Origin: Streptomyces cupreus
GTDB taxonomy: Bacteria > Actinomycetota > Actinomycetes > Streptomycetales > Streptomycetaceae
DNA: 64,000 nt
Assembly (NCBI RefSeq): GCF_014257025.1
Contig: NZ_JACMSF010000001.1
Coordinates: 248,001-312,000, forward strand
Direction of reading: 5' to 3'
Position 1 is the first letter of the stretch; each line of letters starts with the position of its first letter. The translations under genes and the position numbers were made by a program. Of the stretch, positions 35,387-44,182 are shown in pieces. A model generated the notes under the pieces. It was given only the letters and a program-made list of their open reading frames with translations. It was not told the origin of the DNA and did no database searches.

Positions 35387-35926
35387 CTACTTCGGGAGCC
35401 AGTCGGCGAGGGCGTCGATGAGCCGGTCCAGCGCGGGCTCCGCCACGGAACGGTCGGTGATGACCGTACGGCCGTCGATGCGCAGCGTGTACTGGAACGT
35501 GTCCCGCGCCCCCATGTCCATGGTGAGTCCGGGAACTTCGGCGAGCGCGGGATTGCCGAGCAGGGTGCGCAGTTCGGTGAACTGGGCCTTGGTGGTACGG
35601 CGGACGCGCGGCTCGCCCTCGGCGCTGGTGTGGACGGTGCCGTCGGTGCGCAGGATCACCGTCTGGTGGACGCCCGCGAAGCCGCCGGTGACGGTCATGA
35701 TGACGAGCTTGGGGTCGGACCGGCCGGTGGTGGGGACGGGCGTCGGGGGTGCCTCGCGCGAGGGGGTGGGCATGGGCGTGGGATCGGCGGGAGCCGGTGT
35801 GGGGGAGGCCGTCACGGTGACTGTTTCCGTGGGGGCCGTCGCCGGGTCTTCGCCGACGTCGGCGGTGCAGCCGGACAGGGTGGCGAGCCCCAGCGCCGCC
35901 GTCGCGGCCGTACGTCTTCCGATCAC
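35387..35926 (-). CDS. Hypothetical lipoprotein with Pro/Thr-rich linker
   Basis: A 179-residue predicted lipoprotein. The N-terminus RRTAATAALGLATLSGCTAD contains the lipobox LSGC near residue 20. Residues ~25-70 are a Pro/Thr/Ala-rich linker of the kind that spans the cell wall. The C-terminal ~105 residues form a compact domain (KLVIMTVTGGFAGVHQTVIL, RVRRTTKAQFTELRTLLGNP) similar to small domains of unknown function in other actinobacterial lipoproteins. The start is a GTG. It is followed by the hypothetical gene at 35311, 75 bases away. No function is assigned. Confidence 0.75.
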   Translation of the reverse strand: MIGRRTAATAALGLATLSGCTADVGEDPATAPTETVTVTASPTPAPADPTPMPTPSREAPPTPVPTTGRSDPKLVIMTVTGGFAGVHQTVILRTDGTVHTSAEGEPRVRRTTKAQFTELRTLLGNPALAEVPGLTMDMGARDTFQYTLRIDGRTVITDRSVAEPALDRLIDALADWLPK

Positions 35927-36028
35927 CGTGTCCCCCGTCGGCCGATCGCCCCCGCCACATGGTGAATACCACGGAACCGATCCATCCTGGGAGTTCCGCG
36001 TGCTGTCCGGAGGCGTCTGGAGGCCCCC

Positions 36029-36811
36029 ATGCCCGAACCGTCCGTCCTCGCCTCACTGGTGTCCGCGCTGCGGGAGGGGGCGATCGAGATCGTCGACCTG
36101 ACCGCGCCGCTGTCGGCGGCGACCCCGCTGATCCAGCTGCCGTCCGAGTTCGGGCAGACGGCGGCCTTCGAACTCCAGCAGATCAGCCGGTACGACGGCC
36201 GGGGCCCTGCCTGGTACTGGAACAACTTCCGTACCGGCGAACACTCCGGCACCCACTTCGACGCCCCGAACCACTGGGTGACCGGCAGACACCTCGACGA
36301 CGTGGCATCGGTGCCCGTCCGTCGCCTGATCGCACCGGCCGCCGTACTGGACTTCAGCGCCGAGGCGGAGCGGGACCCCGACTTCCTGCTCGAAGTGGAC
36401 CATGTGAAGGCCTGGGAGGCCGAGAACGGCCCCCTGCCCGACGGCGGTTGGCTGCTGCTGCGCACCGGCTGGGACGAACGCGCCCAGTCGCAGGAGGAGT
36501 TCCTGAACGCGGACGACAACGGCCCGCACACCCCCGGGCTGTCCCCGGAGTGCGCGCGCTGGCTGGCCGAGGAGTCCCCGGTGATCGGGCTGGGGGTGGA
36601 GACCGTGGGGACGGATGCCGGGCGCGGGCACGCCTTCGAACCGGCCTTCCCCTGCCACTCCTATCTCATGGGCAACGACAAGTACGGGCTGACGCAGCTC
36701 CAGAACCTGGCGCTGCTGCCGCCGACGGGCGCCGTCGTGATCGCGGGACCGCTGCCCATCGTCACCGGGTCCGGATCGCCCGCGCGGGTGCTGGCGCTGG
36801 TGGAGCGCTGA
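36029..36811 (+). CDS. Cyclase family (kynurenine formamidase-like) hydrolase
   Basis: A 260-residue metal-dependent hydrolase of the cyclase family. The signature GEHSGTHFDAPNHWVTGRHL (about residues 71-90) carries the HxGTHxDxP metal-binding motif, and VIGLGVETVGTDAG with FPCHSYLMGNDKYGLTQL completes the active site. Members open N-formyl or lactone-like rings. The stop codon overlaps the start of a ThDP enzyme gene (TGATG), so the two products are probably made together and act on the same pathway. Substrate is unknown; formylkynurenine is only one possibility. Confidence 0.85.
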   Translation: MPEPSVLASLVSALREGAIEIVDLTAPLSAATPLIQLPSEFGQTAAFELQQISRYDGRGPAWYWNNFRTGEHSGTHFDAPNHWVTGRHLDDVASVPVRRLIAPAAVLDFSAEAERDPDFLLEVDHVKAWEAENGPLPDGGWLLLRTGWDERAQSQEEFLNADDNGPHTPGLSPECARWLAEESPVIGLGVETVGTDAGRGHAFEPAFPCHSYLMGNDKYGLTQLQNLALLPPTGAVVIAGPLPIVTGSGSPARVLALVER

Positions 36812-38436
36812 TGAAGGTCGCCGAGGCGGTCGGACGGGCGCTGGTGGGGGCCGGGGTGGCGCAGGTCTTCGGCGTGGTCGGATCCGGGAACTTCCATCTG
36901 ACCAACGCCATGGTGGCGGCGGGCGCACGGTTCACGGCCGCCCGGCACGAGGGCGGCGCGGCGACCATGGCCGACGCGTACGCCCGCATGAGCGGCACCG
37001 CGGCGGTGCTCAGCGTGCATCAGGGACCCGGTCTGACGAACGCGCTGACCGGGATCACCGAGGCGGTCAAGAGCCGCACACCGCTGGTGGTCGCGGCGGC
37101 GGAGGTGACCCAGCCGCGGTCCAACTTCCATGTGGACCAAGAGGCGTTGGGGCGGGCGGTGGGCGCGGTCCCGATGCGGGTCGCCGTGGCGGAGGAAGCG
37201 GTCGGGCAGGCCTGCGAGGCGGTGCGCCGGGCCCTGCACGAGCGGCGCACGGTGCTGCTCAACCTGCCCTTGGACGTGCAGGGTTCGGACGTTCCGGCCG
37301 ATACGTTGGCGCAGGCCGTGTGGCCACTGCCGAGAGCGGCGGTCGAACCGTCGGCGGCCGATGTCGAGGCGCTGGCGCGGGTCCTCGCCCGGTCCCGGCG
37401 GCCGGTGTTCGTGGCCGGGCGCGGAGCACGCTCGCCCGGTGCGCGGGACGCCCTGGAAGCCCTCGCCGACCGCTGCGGGGCGCTGCTGGCGGCCTCGGCC
37501 GTGGCGCGGGGCCTGTTCCGGGGCAGCCCCTGGGCGCTGGACGTGTCCGGCGGCTTCTCCTCACCGCTCGCCGCCGAGCTGATCACGGATGCCGACACGA
37601 TCGTCGCCTGGGGCTGCGCCCTCACCGCCTGGACGACCCGGCACGGCCGCCTGATCGGCCCCGACGCCACCGTCGTAAGGGTCGACGACGACAGCAGCAC
37701 CGTCGGACCGGCCGACGTCACCGGCGATGTCGAGCTCACCGCGAGGCGGGTGCTGGAGGCGAGCGGCGGCGGCCGGCAGGGCTACCGCACCCCCGAGATC
37801 GCCGAGGCCCTGGCCGACCGGGTGCGCTGGCGGGACGTCCCGTACGAGGACCTGAGCACCCGCGACCGGATCGACCCCCGCACCTTGAACATCGCCCTCG
37901 ACGACATGCTGCCCGCCGAGCGCGTCGTGGCGGTGGACTCCGGCAACTTCATGGGCTACCCGACGATGTACCTCTCGGTCCCGGACGAACAGGGCCTGTG
38001 CTTCACCCAGGCCTTCCAGTCGATCGGCCTGGGCCTGGCGACCGCGATCGGCGCGGCCCTGGCCCGCCCGGACCGCCTGGCGGTGGCGGCCCTGGGCGAC
38101 GGCGGGGCGCTGATGGGGGCGGCGGAACTCGACACGGTCCGCCGCCTCGGGCTGCCCATGGTGGTCGTTGTCCACAACGACGACGCCTATGGGGCGGAGG
38201 TCCACCACTTCGGCCCCGACGGACACCCGCTCGACACCGTGCGCTTCCCCGAGACGGACATCGCCGCCGTGGCCCGCGGCTACGGCTTCGATGCGGTGAC
38301 CGTGCGCACACGGGCCGACCTCAAGGCCGTGGCCGACTGGCTCGCGGGACCGCGGACGGCACCGCTGCTCGTCGACGCCAAGGTGGTGGCCGAGCGGGGG
38401 AGCTGGTGGCTGGAGGAGGCCTTCCGCGGGCACTGA
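36811..38436 (+). CDS. Thiamine-diphosphate-dependent enzyme
   Basis: A 541-residue enzyme of the acetolactate synthase/benzoylformate decarboxylase superfamily. The catalytic Glu lies in TAARHEGGAATMADAYARMS near residue 48. The central domain includes RRPVFVAGRGARSPGARDAL. The ThDP-Mg motif runs from GDGGALMGAAELDTV to VVVHNDDAYGAE near residue 430. There is no FAD-type acetolactate small subunit nearby, so a branched-chain biosynthetic role is unlikely. Coupling to the cyclase-family hydrolase suggests a catabolic lyase or decarboxylase acting on the ring-opened product. The exact reaction is unknown. Confidence 0.85.
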   Translation: MKVAEAVGRALVGAGVAQVFGVVGSGNFHLTNAMVAAGARFTAARHEGGAATMADAYARMSGTAAVLSVHQGPGLTNALTGITEAVKSRTPLVVAAAEVTQPRSNFHVDQEALGRAVGAVPMRVAVAEEAVGQACEAVRRALHERRTVLLNLPLDVQGSDVPADTLAQAVWPLPRAAVEPSAADVEALARVLARSRRPVFVAGRGARSPGARDALEALADRCGALLAASAVARGLFRGSPWALDVSGGFSSPLAAELITDADTIVAWGCALTAWTTRHGRLIGPDATVVRVDDDSSTVGPADVTGDVELTARRVLEASGGGRQGYRTPEIAEALADRVRWRDVPYEDLSTRDRIDPRTLNIALDDMLPAERVVAVDSGNFMGYPTMYLSVPDEQGLCFTQAFQSIGLGLATAIGAALARPDRLAVAALGDGGALMGAAELDTVRRLGLPMVVVVHNDDAYGAEVHHFGPDGHPLDTVRFPETDIAAVARGYGFDAVTVRTRADLKAVADWLAGPRTAPLLVDAKVVAERGSWWLEEAFRGH

Positions 38437-38446
38437 CAGAGGCCAA

Positions 38447-38507
38447 GTGCGCCTGGCTCGGCACCAGGCGCACCGGCATCTCTTCGACCGGCCGTTACGG
38501 CCGGTCG
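38447..38507. terminator. Double-hairpin bidirectional terminator
   Basis: Two perfect 10-base hairpins sit between convergent genes. The first has arms GTGCGCCTGG / CCAGGCGCAC (38447-38456, 38464-38473) with a 7-base loop. The second has arms CGACCGGCCG / CGGCCGGTCG (38485-38494, 38498-38507) with a 3-base loop and overlaps the stop of the leftward glycosidase gene. Together they can stop transcription from both sides. Confidence 0.75.
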
Positions 38508-41035
38508 ACCACGCGCCCCAGTTCGATCCGGTCGATGTTCGGCGCCCAGGCGCTCGCGTTGCCGAACGTCACCTTGTTGGCGCCCTCCTTCAGATCCACG
38601 GGGACGGCCACCGTCCAGTAGTCGTCCCAGCTCCACGTGTTCTTGAAGGTGACCCTTTTCGGGTCCTCGGAGCCCACCGTGATGTCCGCCGTACGGGACA
38701 TGATGTCCGTGTTGTAGGCGTGGCCGTTGTCGCGGCGGTCGTTGTGGGCGTAGTGGACGACCAGGAGGAAGCGGCCGGACTCGGGTGCGGTCACCGTGAA
38801 CTCGGCTGTGCTGGATGCACTGTTGCCGAGCCAGCCGATGCAGGACCCGGCCGAGGCGTACGCGGAGTCGACCAGCTTGGCCCCGCCCGCGAGGACCGCC
38901 GTCGCCCCCTCGTAGGAGAGAGCACCTCGCGTCGAGCCGTCACCCGACACGTCCAGGGACCGGACCGCCGCGCGCGGGGCCGTCATCGCCACGCGGTTGT
39001 TGCCCGCCGCGAGATACAGGCGCAGCGGGCGGCCCGGAGCCGCGGTCACCGTCTCGCCGTGCAGCGCGAGCCTCACCGCCGCCGACGCCCTCGGCGTCAC
39101 CGTGTAGTAACCGTCGCGCGGCGCGTACACATCGAACACCGCCGTGTCGCCCGAGCGCAGGAACAGGGCGCCCGTGCCCACTCCGGCCGACGAGGAGTAG
39201 TCGTACGACGGCCTGCCGCTGATGTCCGCGAGCGTCGCTTCGTACGACGCCGTCGGGGCGCCGGAGCGGGCCGTCAGGTCGATGCGGTCCAGGGTGACCT
39301 CCGCGTCGCCCTTCGCCAGCGTCAGCAAGTGGGTGCCGGCCGTCAGCTCGACGGTGACGTCCTTCTTGGCGCGGTAGGTCCAGTTCTCGGTCGACGGATA
39401 CGCCACCGTCACCGGGGCGCCGCCGTCCACCGACAGCTTCTGCGTCGCGGGCACTCCGGACTGGTTGCCGTACAGGATCGCCAGCTCGTACGCGCCGTCC
39501 CGGGGGACCGTCACCGTGAAGTCGACCTTGCTGGTGGCCTGGTTCAGGGAGCCGACGTCCTTCGTCCCGGAGGCCGCGTAGCCGTTGGCGTTGCTCACCG
39601 TGCCCTGGGTGTAGACCTTGCCGTCGGTGATGGCCGTATCCTCGGCCTCGTACGACGCCGACCAGGGCACGGAAGCGGTGGACGGGGTGCCCGTGCCGCC
39701 CGGGGTGAGGACGATCCGGTACGCGGACATCTTGTGCATGCCGCGCAGCGGGACGGTCACCGTGCCGTCCTCGGCGACCCGCACCTTCGTGCGGGACAGC
39801 ACCTTCGGGGCCGCGTGCTGTCCCTCGTAGCCGGACCAGGCGGCCTCCGCGACCGTCGCGGTGACCGTGCCGCCGAAGACGGAGCGGGGGACGTGCGACA
39901 CGACGACGTCCGAGTCGCCCGCCGCGCCGCCCAGCAGCACCTGTGCCTGACGGCGGGAGGAGTCCAGGGAGGCCAGGCCCTGAAGCGTGTCTATGGTGTT
40001 CGGCTGCGGCGGGGTCACCTTCACGGTGTCGCCGGTCAGACCCGCGTACCAGCGGAAGAACCACCAGCCGCCGTTGGGGATGTTGGAGCGCACCACATTG
40101 CCGTCCAGGTTGCCGGCGGCGTCCCAGTAGGCCTGGTTGGCGTACACCTTGTTCCGCTCGAACATCGAGACCCATTGCACCAGTTGGCCAGGTACGGAGA
40201 GGTCACGGCGGTTGGCGTACTCATCGATGTTGATCTTCAGCGGGCCGATGCCCAACTCGCGTTCCAGGGCACGGTAGTTGTCGTAGTGGCCCTGGAAGTC
40301 GCGCAGTGAGCCCGAGCTCAGCTCGTGCCAGGTCATGATCTGGGGCAGGACGTTCTCACGCTTGGCGAAGGTGAGGAAGTCCCGCAGGAAGCGCGGGTAG
40401 TAGCCGGTCTCGTTGGGTCCGGCGATCACCGCGTCCGGGTCGATGGCGCGGATCCGCTGGTACACCGTCTTCCAGTGCGCGAGGAAGCGGTCGCGCTCGA
40501 CCTCGTACTCCGCCTGGGGCCCGTTGAGCTTGTACCAGATGAAGTCCGGTTCGTTGAACGGGATGTAGACGAAGCGGTCGCTGTTCGGGTCGGCCGAGAT
40601 CTCCTTGACGATCTTGTCGACCTTGGGGAGATAGTCGTCGATGCCGAGGTCCTCGTACGGCCACTTGGCGTAGACGTCCTGCATCATCACATTGATCTCG
40701 CCGCCGCCGTTGCGGAAGAACGACTTGGAGACCGTGAGCGCGTCGCCGTTGGGATGCTGGGCGCCGCCCTCCGGCTTCTGCGAGATGCTGGTGAGCTTCA
40801 GCGGCTCCAGCACGGCGTCGCTGGGCACTCCGTCGTCACTGAGTCCGTACAGCGCGCCGTTCGCGCCGAGCATCACCGGGCCTTCGGAGGCGGCGAGGTC
40901 GACGGTGAGACGCTGTGGGCCGGCCGCGGCCGCCGGTGCGGACGCGGGGAGGGTGGCTGCCATGGCGGCTACTCCAAGTGCGGCTGTGATCAGGGCGGTT
41001 CTGAAACGGGATCTTGTGCGGGTGGGGGTGATCAC
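38495..41035 (-). CDS. Secreted GH39-like glycosidase with CBM35-type modules
   Basis: An 846-residue secreted enzyme. After a signal peptide (ALITAALGVAAMAATLPASA) comes a TIM-barrel region. FVYIPFNEPDFIWYK (acid/base Glu in the NEP motif) and GPLKINIDEYANRRDLS (probable nucleophile Glu) place it near families GH39/GH5. Two beta-sandwich modules follow: EAEDTAITDGKVYTQGTVSN (about residue 470 on) and a C-terminal one beginning SYEGATAVLAGGAKLVDS, both CBM35-like. The GTG at 41035 has GGAGG seven bases upstream. It is the last gene of the ABC-importer operon, so its product sugars probably feed that importer. Confidence 0.8.
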   Translation of the reverse strand: MITPTRTRSRFRTALITAALGVAAMAATLPASAPAAAAGPQRLTVDLAASEGPVMLGANGALYGLSDDGVPSDAVLEPLKLTSISQKPEGGAQHPNGDALTVSKSFFRNGGGEINVMMQDVYAKWPYEDLGIDDYLPKVDKIVKEISADPNSDRFVYIPFNEPDFIWYKLNGPQAEYEVERDRFLAHWKTVYQRIRAIDPDAVIAGPNETGYYPRFLRDFLTFAKRENVLPQIMTWHELSSGSLRDFQGHYDNYRALERELGIGPLKINIDEYANRRDLSVPGQLVQWVSMFERNKVYANQAYWDAAGNLDGNVVRSNIPNGGWWFFRWYAGLTGDTVKVTPPQPNTIDTLQGLASLDSSRRQAQVLLGGAAGDSDVVVSHVPRSVFGGTVTATVAEAAWSGYEGQHAAPKVLSRTKVRVAEDGTVTVPLRGMHKMSAYRIVLTPGGTGTPSTASVPWSASYEAEDTAITDGKVYTQGTVSNANGYAASGTKDVGSLNQATSKVDFTVTVPRDGAYELAILYGNQSGVPATQKLSVDGGAPVTVAYPSTENWTYRAKKDVTVELTAGTHLLTLAKGDAEVTLDRIDLTARSGAPTASYEATLADISGRPSYDYSSSAGVGTGALFLRSGDTAVFDVYAPRDGYYTVTPRASAAVRLALHGETVTAAPGRPLRLYLAAGNNRVAMTAPRAAVRSLDVSGDGSTRGALSYEGATAVLAGGAKLVDSAYASAGSCIGWLGNSASSTAEFTVTAPESGRFLLVVHYAHNDRRDNGHAYNTDIMSRTADITVGSEDPKRVTFKNTWSWDDYWTVAVPVDLKEGANKVTFGNASAWAPNIDRIELGRVVDRP

Positions 41036-41048
41036 ACTGGACCTCCGG

Positions 41049-41876
41049 TCATTTGACGGCTCCACTGGTGATTCCGGACACGATCTTTCGCTGGCCGACG
41101 AGGAACACGGCGACCATGGGCAGGCTCATCACCACGACGTACGCGAAGACGAGATGCCAGTTGTTGAGGTAGAGCTGCGCGCTGGCCACCTGGTAGAGGT
41201 TCAGCGGCAGGGTGGCGCGGTCACCGCCGCCCAGGACGAAGAAGGCGTAGAAGACATCGCTCCAGGCGTAGAGCATCACCATGATCGTCGCGGTGGCGAT
41301 CACCGGCCTGACCAGCGGAAGGACGATCCGCGCGAAGATCCGTGCCTGTGACGCCCCGTCCATCCGGGCCGCCTCCTCCAACTCCATCGGGATGGCACGG
41401 ATGAAGCCGGTCATGAAGAAGATCGACGTCGACAGATACATGCCGGTGTAGACGGCGATCATTCCGGGCCGGGTGTTCGCCAGACCCAGTTGCCTGAGCT
41501 CCATCACGATGGTGATGACCGCCGGGGGCAGCAGCAGCCCGCTGATGCACAGCGCGTACGCCGCCGACACCAGCCTCGACCTGCGGCGCGCGAACACCCA
41601 GGCCGCGCCCGCCCCGAGGAGCAGCACCAGCAGCACCGAAGGCACCACGACCAGCAGGGAGTTGACGAAGCCGCGCAGCATCTCGCCCTGGCTGACGGCG
41701 TCCTCGTAGTTGGCGCCGGGCTGCCAGCGGTCCGGCAGGTCCAGGTTCGGTTCGATCGACTCCGCCTGCGGCTTGGCCGAGGTGACCGCGACCAGCCACA
41801 GCGGCACACCGACCGCGAGTCCGGCGAGCAGCAGGACGAGGGCCGGGCGGCCGTAGCGCCACATCACCGGGGTCAC
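41049..41876 (-). CDS. Carbohydrate ABC transporter permease (MalG-type)
   Basis: A 275-residue inner-membrane permease with about six helices. The EAA loop that contacts the ATPase is visible as MELEEAARMDGASQARIFAR, followed by IVLPLVRPVIATATI. The last helix and short tail (GQRKIVSGITSGAVK) are typical of MalG/CUT1 permeases. The GTG start overlaps the stop of the first permease gene (GTGA). No ATPase gene is nearby. Streptomyces CUT1 importers usually share the distant MsiK ATPase, which would explain this. Confidence 0.9.
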   Translation of the reverse strand: MTPVMWRYGRPALVLLLAGLAVGVPLWLVAVTSAKPQAESIEPNLDLPDRWQPGANYEDAVSQGEMLRGFVNSLLVVVPSVLLVLLLGAGAAWVFARRRSRLVSAAYALCISGLLLPPAVITIVMELRQLGLANTRPGMIAVYTGMYLSTSIFFMTGFIRAIPMELEEAARMDGASQARIFARIVLPLVRPVIATATIMVMLYAWSDVFYAFFVLGGGDRATLPLNLYQVASAQLYLNNWHLVFAYVVVMSLPMVAVFLVGQRKIVSGITSGAVK

Positions 41877-42796
41877 AGCAGTTGCTCCCTTCGGCGGAGC
41901 CCTACGACCAGCGGGATCGCGACCGCGACCACCACCAGGAAGAGGACGAGGCTCATCGCGGAGGCCTGGGCGTACAGGCCCTGCCCGAAGATCCGGAACA
42001 TATAGATGTTGAAGACCTCGGTGGAGGCCGCAGGACCGCCGCCCGTCGTCGCCTGCACGATGTCGAAGGTGTTCATCGAGCCGATCAGCGCCGTGGTGAC
42101 ATTGAAGGTGACCGCCGGAGCGAGCATCGGCCGGCGCACCGACCAGAACGTCCGCCAGGGCCCCGCGCCGTCCATCCGGGCGGCCTCCAGCAAGTCGCCC
42201 GGGATGCCCTTGAGCCCCGCCAGATAGATCAGCATGGCCAGGCCCATCCACTTCCAGCCGTGGATCAGGGTGACCACCACCAAGGTCCACGTCGTCGACC
42301 CCAGCCACGGAACGTCCGTACCGAGCAGGGAGTTGACGGCACCGTCCTGGTCGAGCAGCGCCTGGAAGACATAACCCGTGGCGAGCGCGGAGATCAGCAC
42401 GGGCAGGAAGAACACCGCGCGGAAGAACCGGTTGAACCGGGTGTCGGCCTCCAGCAGCAGCGCGAGCACCAGACCGAAGCCGTTCTGGAACAGCGCCGCC
42501 AGCAGCGCGTACAGCAGCGTCGTGCGGATCGCGCGCAGCAGTGAGCCGTCGTCGGCGATGGTCCGGAAGTTGTCGAGGCCGGTGAAGGCGATGTCCGCGT
42601 GGTACGAGGACCAATTTGTGAACGGGTAGTAGAAGTTCAGCAGGTTGGGCACCAGGAAGAAGCCCACGAAGACGGTGATCGCGGGCAGCGCGAACCACCA
42701 GGGGTGGTGCACGGCGGCGCGCGGGAGCCGTCCCGCTCCCTTCGGCGGACCCTCCACTGATACCTGCCTACGCGTACGTACGACCGTGTCCGCCAT
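41873..42796 (-). CDS. Carbohydrate ABC transporter permease (MalF-type)
   Basis: A 307-residue permease of the CUT1 class with six predicted helices after a basic cytoplasmic N-terminus. Helix 1 reads FALPAITVFVGFFLVPNLLN. The EAA motif is LLEAARMDGAGPWRTFWSVR, and FDIVQATTGGGPAASTEVFN is the usual segment before the last helices. It lies directly after the binding-protein gene (2-base gap) and is coupled to the second permease. Together they would import an oligosaccharide, probably galactose-containing given the adjoining alpha-galactosidase. Confidence 0.9.
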   Translation of the reverse strand: MADTVVRTRRQVSVEGPPKGAGRLPRAAVHHPWWFALPAITVFVGFFLVPNLLNFYYPFTNWSSYHADIAFTGLDNFRTIADDGSLLRAIRTTLLYALLAALFQNGFGLVLALLLEADTRFNRFFRAVFFLPVLISALATGYVFQALLDQDGAVNSLLGTDVPWLGSTTWTLVVVTLIHGWKWMGLAMLIYLAGLKGIPGDLLEAARMDGAGPWRTFWSVRRPMLAPAVTFNVTTALIGSMNTFDIVQATTGGGPAASTEVFNIYMFRIFGQGLYAQASAMSLVLFLVVVAVAIPLVVGLRRREQLL

Positions 42797-42798
42797 CG

Positions 42799-44124
42799 CT
42801 AGAACCCGGACGCGCCCTGCGCCTTGGCCACCTGCGCGAACTGGTCCTGGATGGCCTGGGCGACCTGCTGCGGGTTCTTCTTCCCGAAGATCATGTCGGC
42901 GAGGTAGAGATGGGTGTCCGGCGCGACGATCGCCTTGGCCTGGAACACCCCGATCGCCTTCGGCAACGCCGCCACCTGGGCCTTGGACGTCTGCGGCAGC
43001 CCCTCCGGCGTGGGCACGGACGGCTGCACGGACGGGATCTTCATCTCCTTGATGTAGTCGGCGTAGTCGGGCCCGAGCCAGAAGGCGAGGAACTGCCGGG
43101 CCGCGTTCTGCCGTTTCTCATCACCCGTCTTGAAGGCGACGACCCCGTTGGTCTGGTCGGGGGAGTACATGCCGGTGGCCGAGGAGTTGGCGATCGGGAA
43201 CCAGCCGATCTTCTCGTCGATCTCGGCGGTGGAGTACTTGGCCTGCAACTGGCTCTGGAAGGAGGTGACGTTGAGGACCATGCCGACCTCACCCTTCCAC
43301 AGGGCGTCGGCCTGACCGGTGAACGTGCCGGTGCGGTAGTTCTTCTGGGCGAGCCCGGCGTCGAGCAGCTCCTCCTTGTACTTCTTGATCGCGCCGACGA
43401 CGACCGGGTCGGTCCACTGTTCCTTGTTCCGGTTCAGCCCGTCCCACCACCGCTTGTCGAGGTCGGTGAGCTGGACCTGCATCTGCCACTGGAGCGGCCA
43501 CTTGTCGCCCCCGGCCTCGTAGAAGGCGGCGGAGTCCGTCTCGTCGACGACCTTGTGGCCGAGGGCGAGGAGTTCGTCGTAGGACTTCGGGAAGTCCTTC
43601 TCGCCGAGCCCGGCCTCCCGGAACACGTCCTTGTTGTAGTAGACACCGAGCATGGCGGGGCTGGTGACGATCGCCGCGTACCGCTTGCCGTCGATCACGC
43701 CGAGGGACTTCTCGGTGTCACCGAGCTTGCCGACCCACTCCTCCCCGTCGAGGGTGAGGAGGTTCTGCTGCGGCTGTACGAACGGCAGGGTGGAGATGGA
43801 CGGTTGCCAGAACATCAGGTCCGGGCGGTCGCCGGAGGCCAGCTTGGTCGGCACGTTCTGCTCGTAGAGGTCCGGGATCGCCTGGGTCTCCACCTCGGCG
43901 CCGGTGGCCTTCTCGAAGGCGTCGATGACCTGCTTCGGGGCGTTGACCGTGTTCTGCGCGGTCCACATGGTCAGCTTCACGCCGTCGAGTTCGGCCGTCG
44001 GGTCGACCGGCGCGTCTTGGCCGGTGTCCGTACCGGAGTCGTCGGCGGTGGGGTCGCTGCACGCGGTGGCGGCCAGGCCCAGGGCGCATATCAGGGCCAG
44101 GGCGGGGAAAGCGCTTGTCTTCAT
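42799..44124 (-). CDS. Extracellular sugar-binding lipoprotein (CUT1)
   Basis: A 441-residue solute-binding protein of the MalE-like cluster. The N-terminus FPALALICALGLAATACSDP holds a lipobox (ATAC) near residue 22. The mature protein starts with an acidic linker, then KLTMWTAQNTVNAPKQVIDA and later IGWFPIANSSATGMYSPDQT. The ATG at 44124 follows AGAAAGG. Codons 3-6 contain the palindromic core AAGCGCTT seen at 53506, a possible operator inside the coding sequence. The gene follows the LacI regulator gene by 58 bases. Confidence 0.88.
   Translation of the reverse strand: MKTSAFPALALICALGLAATACSDPTADDSGTDTGQDAPVDPTAELDGVKLTMWTAQNTVNAPKQVIDAFEKATGAEVETQAIPDLYEQNVPTKLASGDRPDLMFWQPSISTLPFVQPQQNLLTLDGEEWVGKLGDTEKSLGVIDGKRYAAIVTSPAMLGVYYNKDVFREAGLGEKDFPKSYDELLALGHKVVDETDSAAFYEAGGDKWPLQWQMQVQLTDLDKRWWDGLNRNKEQWTDPVVVGAIKKYKEELLDAGLAQKNYRTGTFTGQADALWKGEVGMVLNVTSFQSQLQAKYSTAEIDEKIGWFPIANSSATGMYSPDQTNGVVAFKTGDEKRQNAARQFLAFWLGPDYADYIKEMKIPSVQPSVPTPEGLPQTSKAQVAALPKAIGVFQAKAIVAPDTHLYLADMIFGKKNPQQVAQAIQDQFAQVAKAQGASGF
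44107..44117 (-). promoter_or_regulatory. Possible LacI-type site inside the binding-protein gene
   Basis: On the minus strand CAAGCGCTTTC occurs in the first codons of the sugar-binding lipoprotein gene. The same 11 bases occur on the plus strand at 53505-53515, upstream of the oxidoreductase operon. AAGCGCTT is a common LacI/GalR core. This could be chance. Confidence 0.3.
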
Positions 44125-44182
44125 CACGTGCCTTTCTCTGAACGGAAGTTCGGGGCAGGACGTGCTCACGAAGGGGTTCGGT

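Noticed and set aside
36811-38436. The ThDP enzyme as acetolactate synthase for branched-chain amino acids
   Set aside because: No small subunit, ilvC or other ilv gene is nearby, and coupling to a cyclase-family hydrolase points elsewhere.
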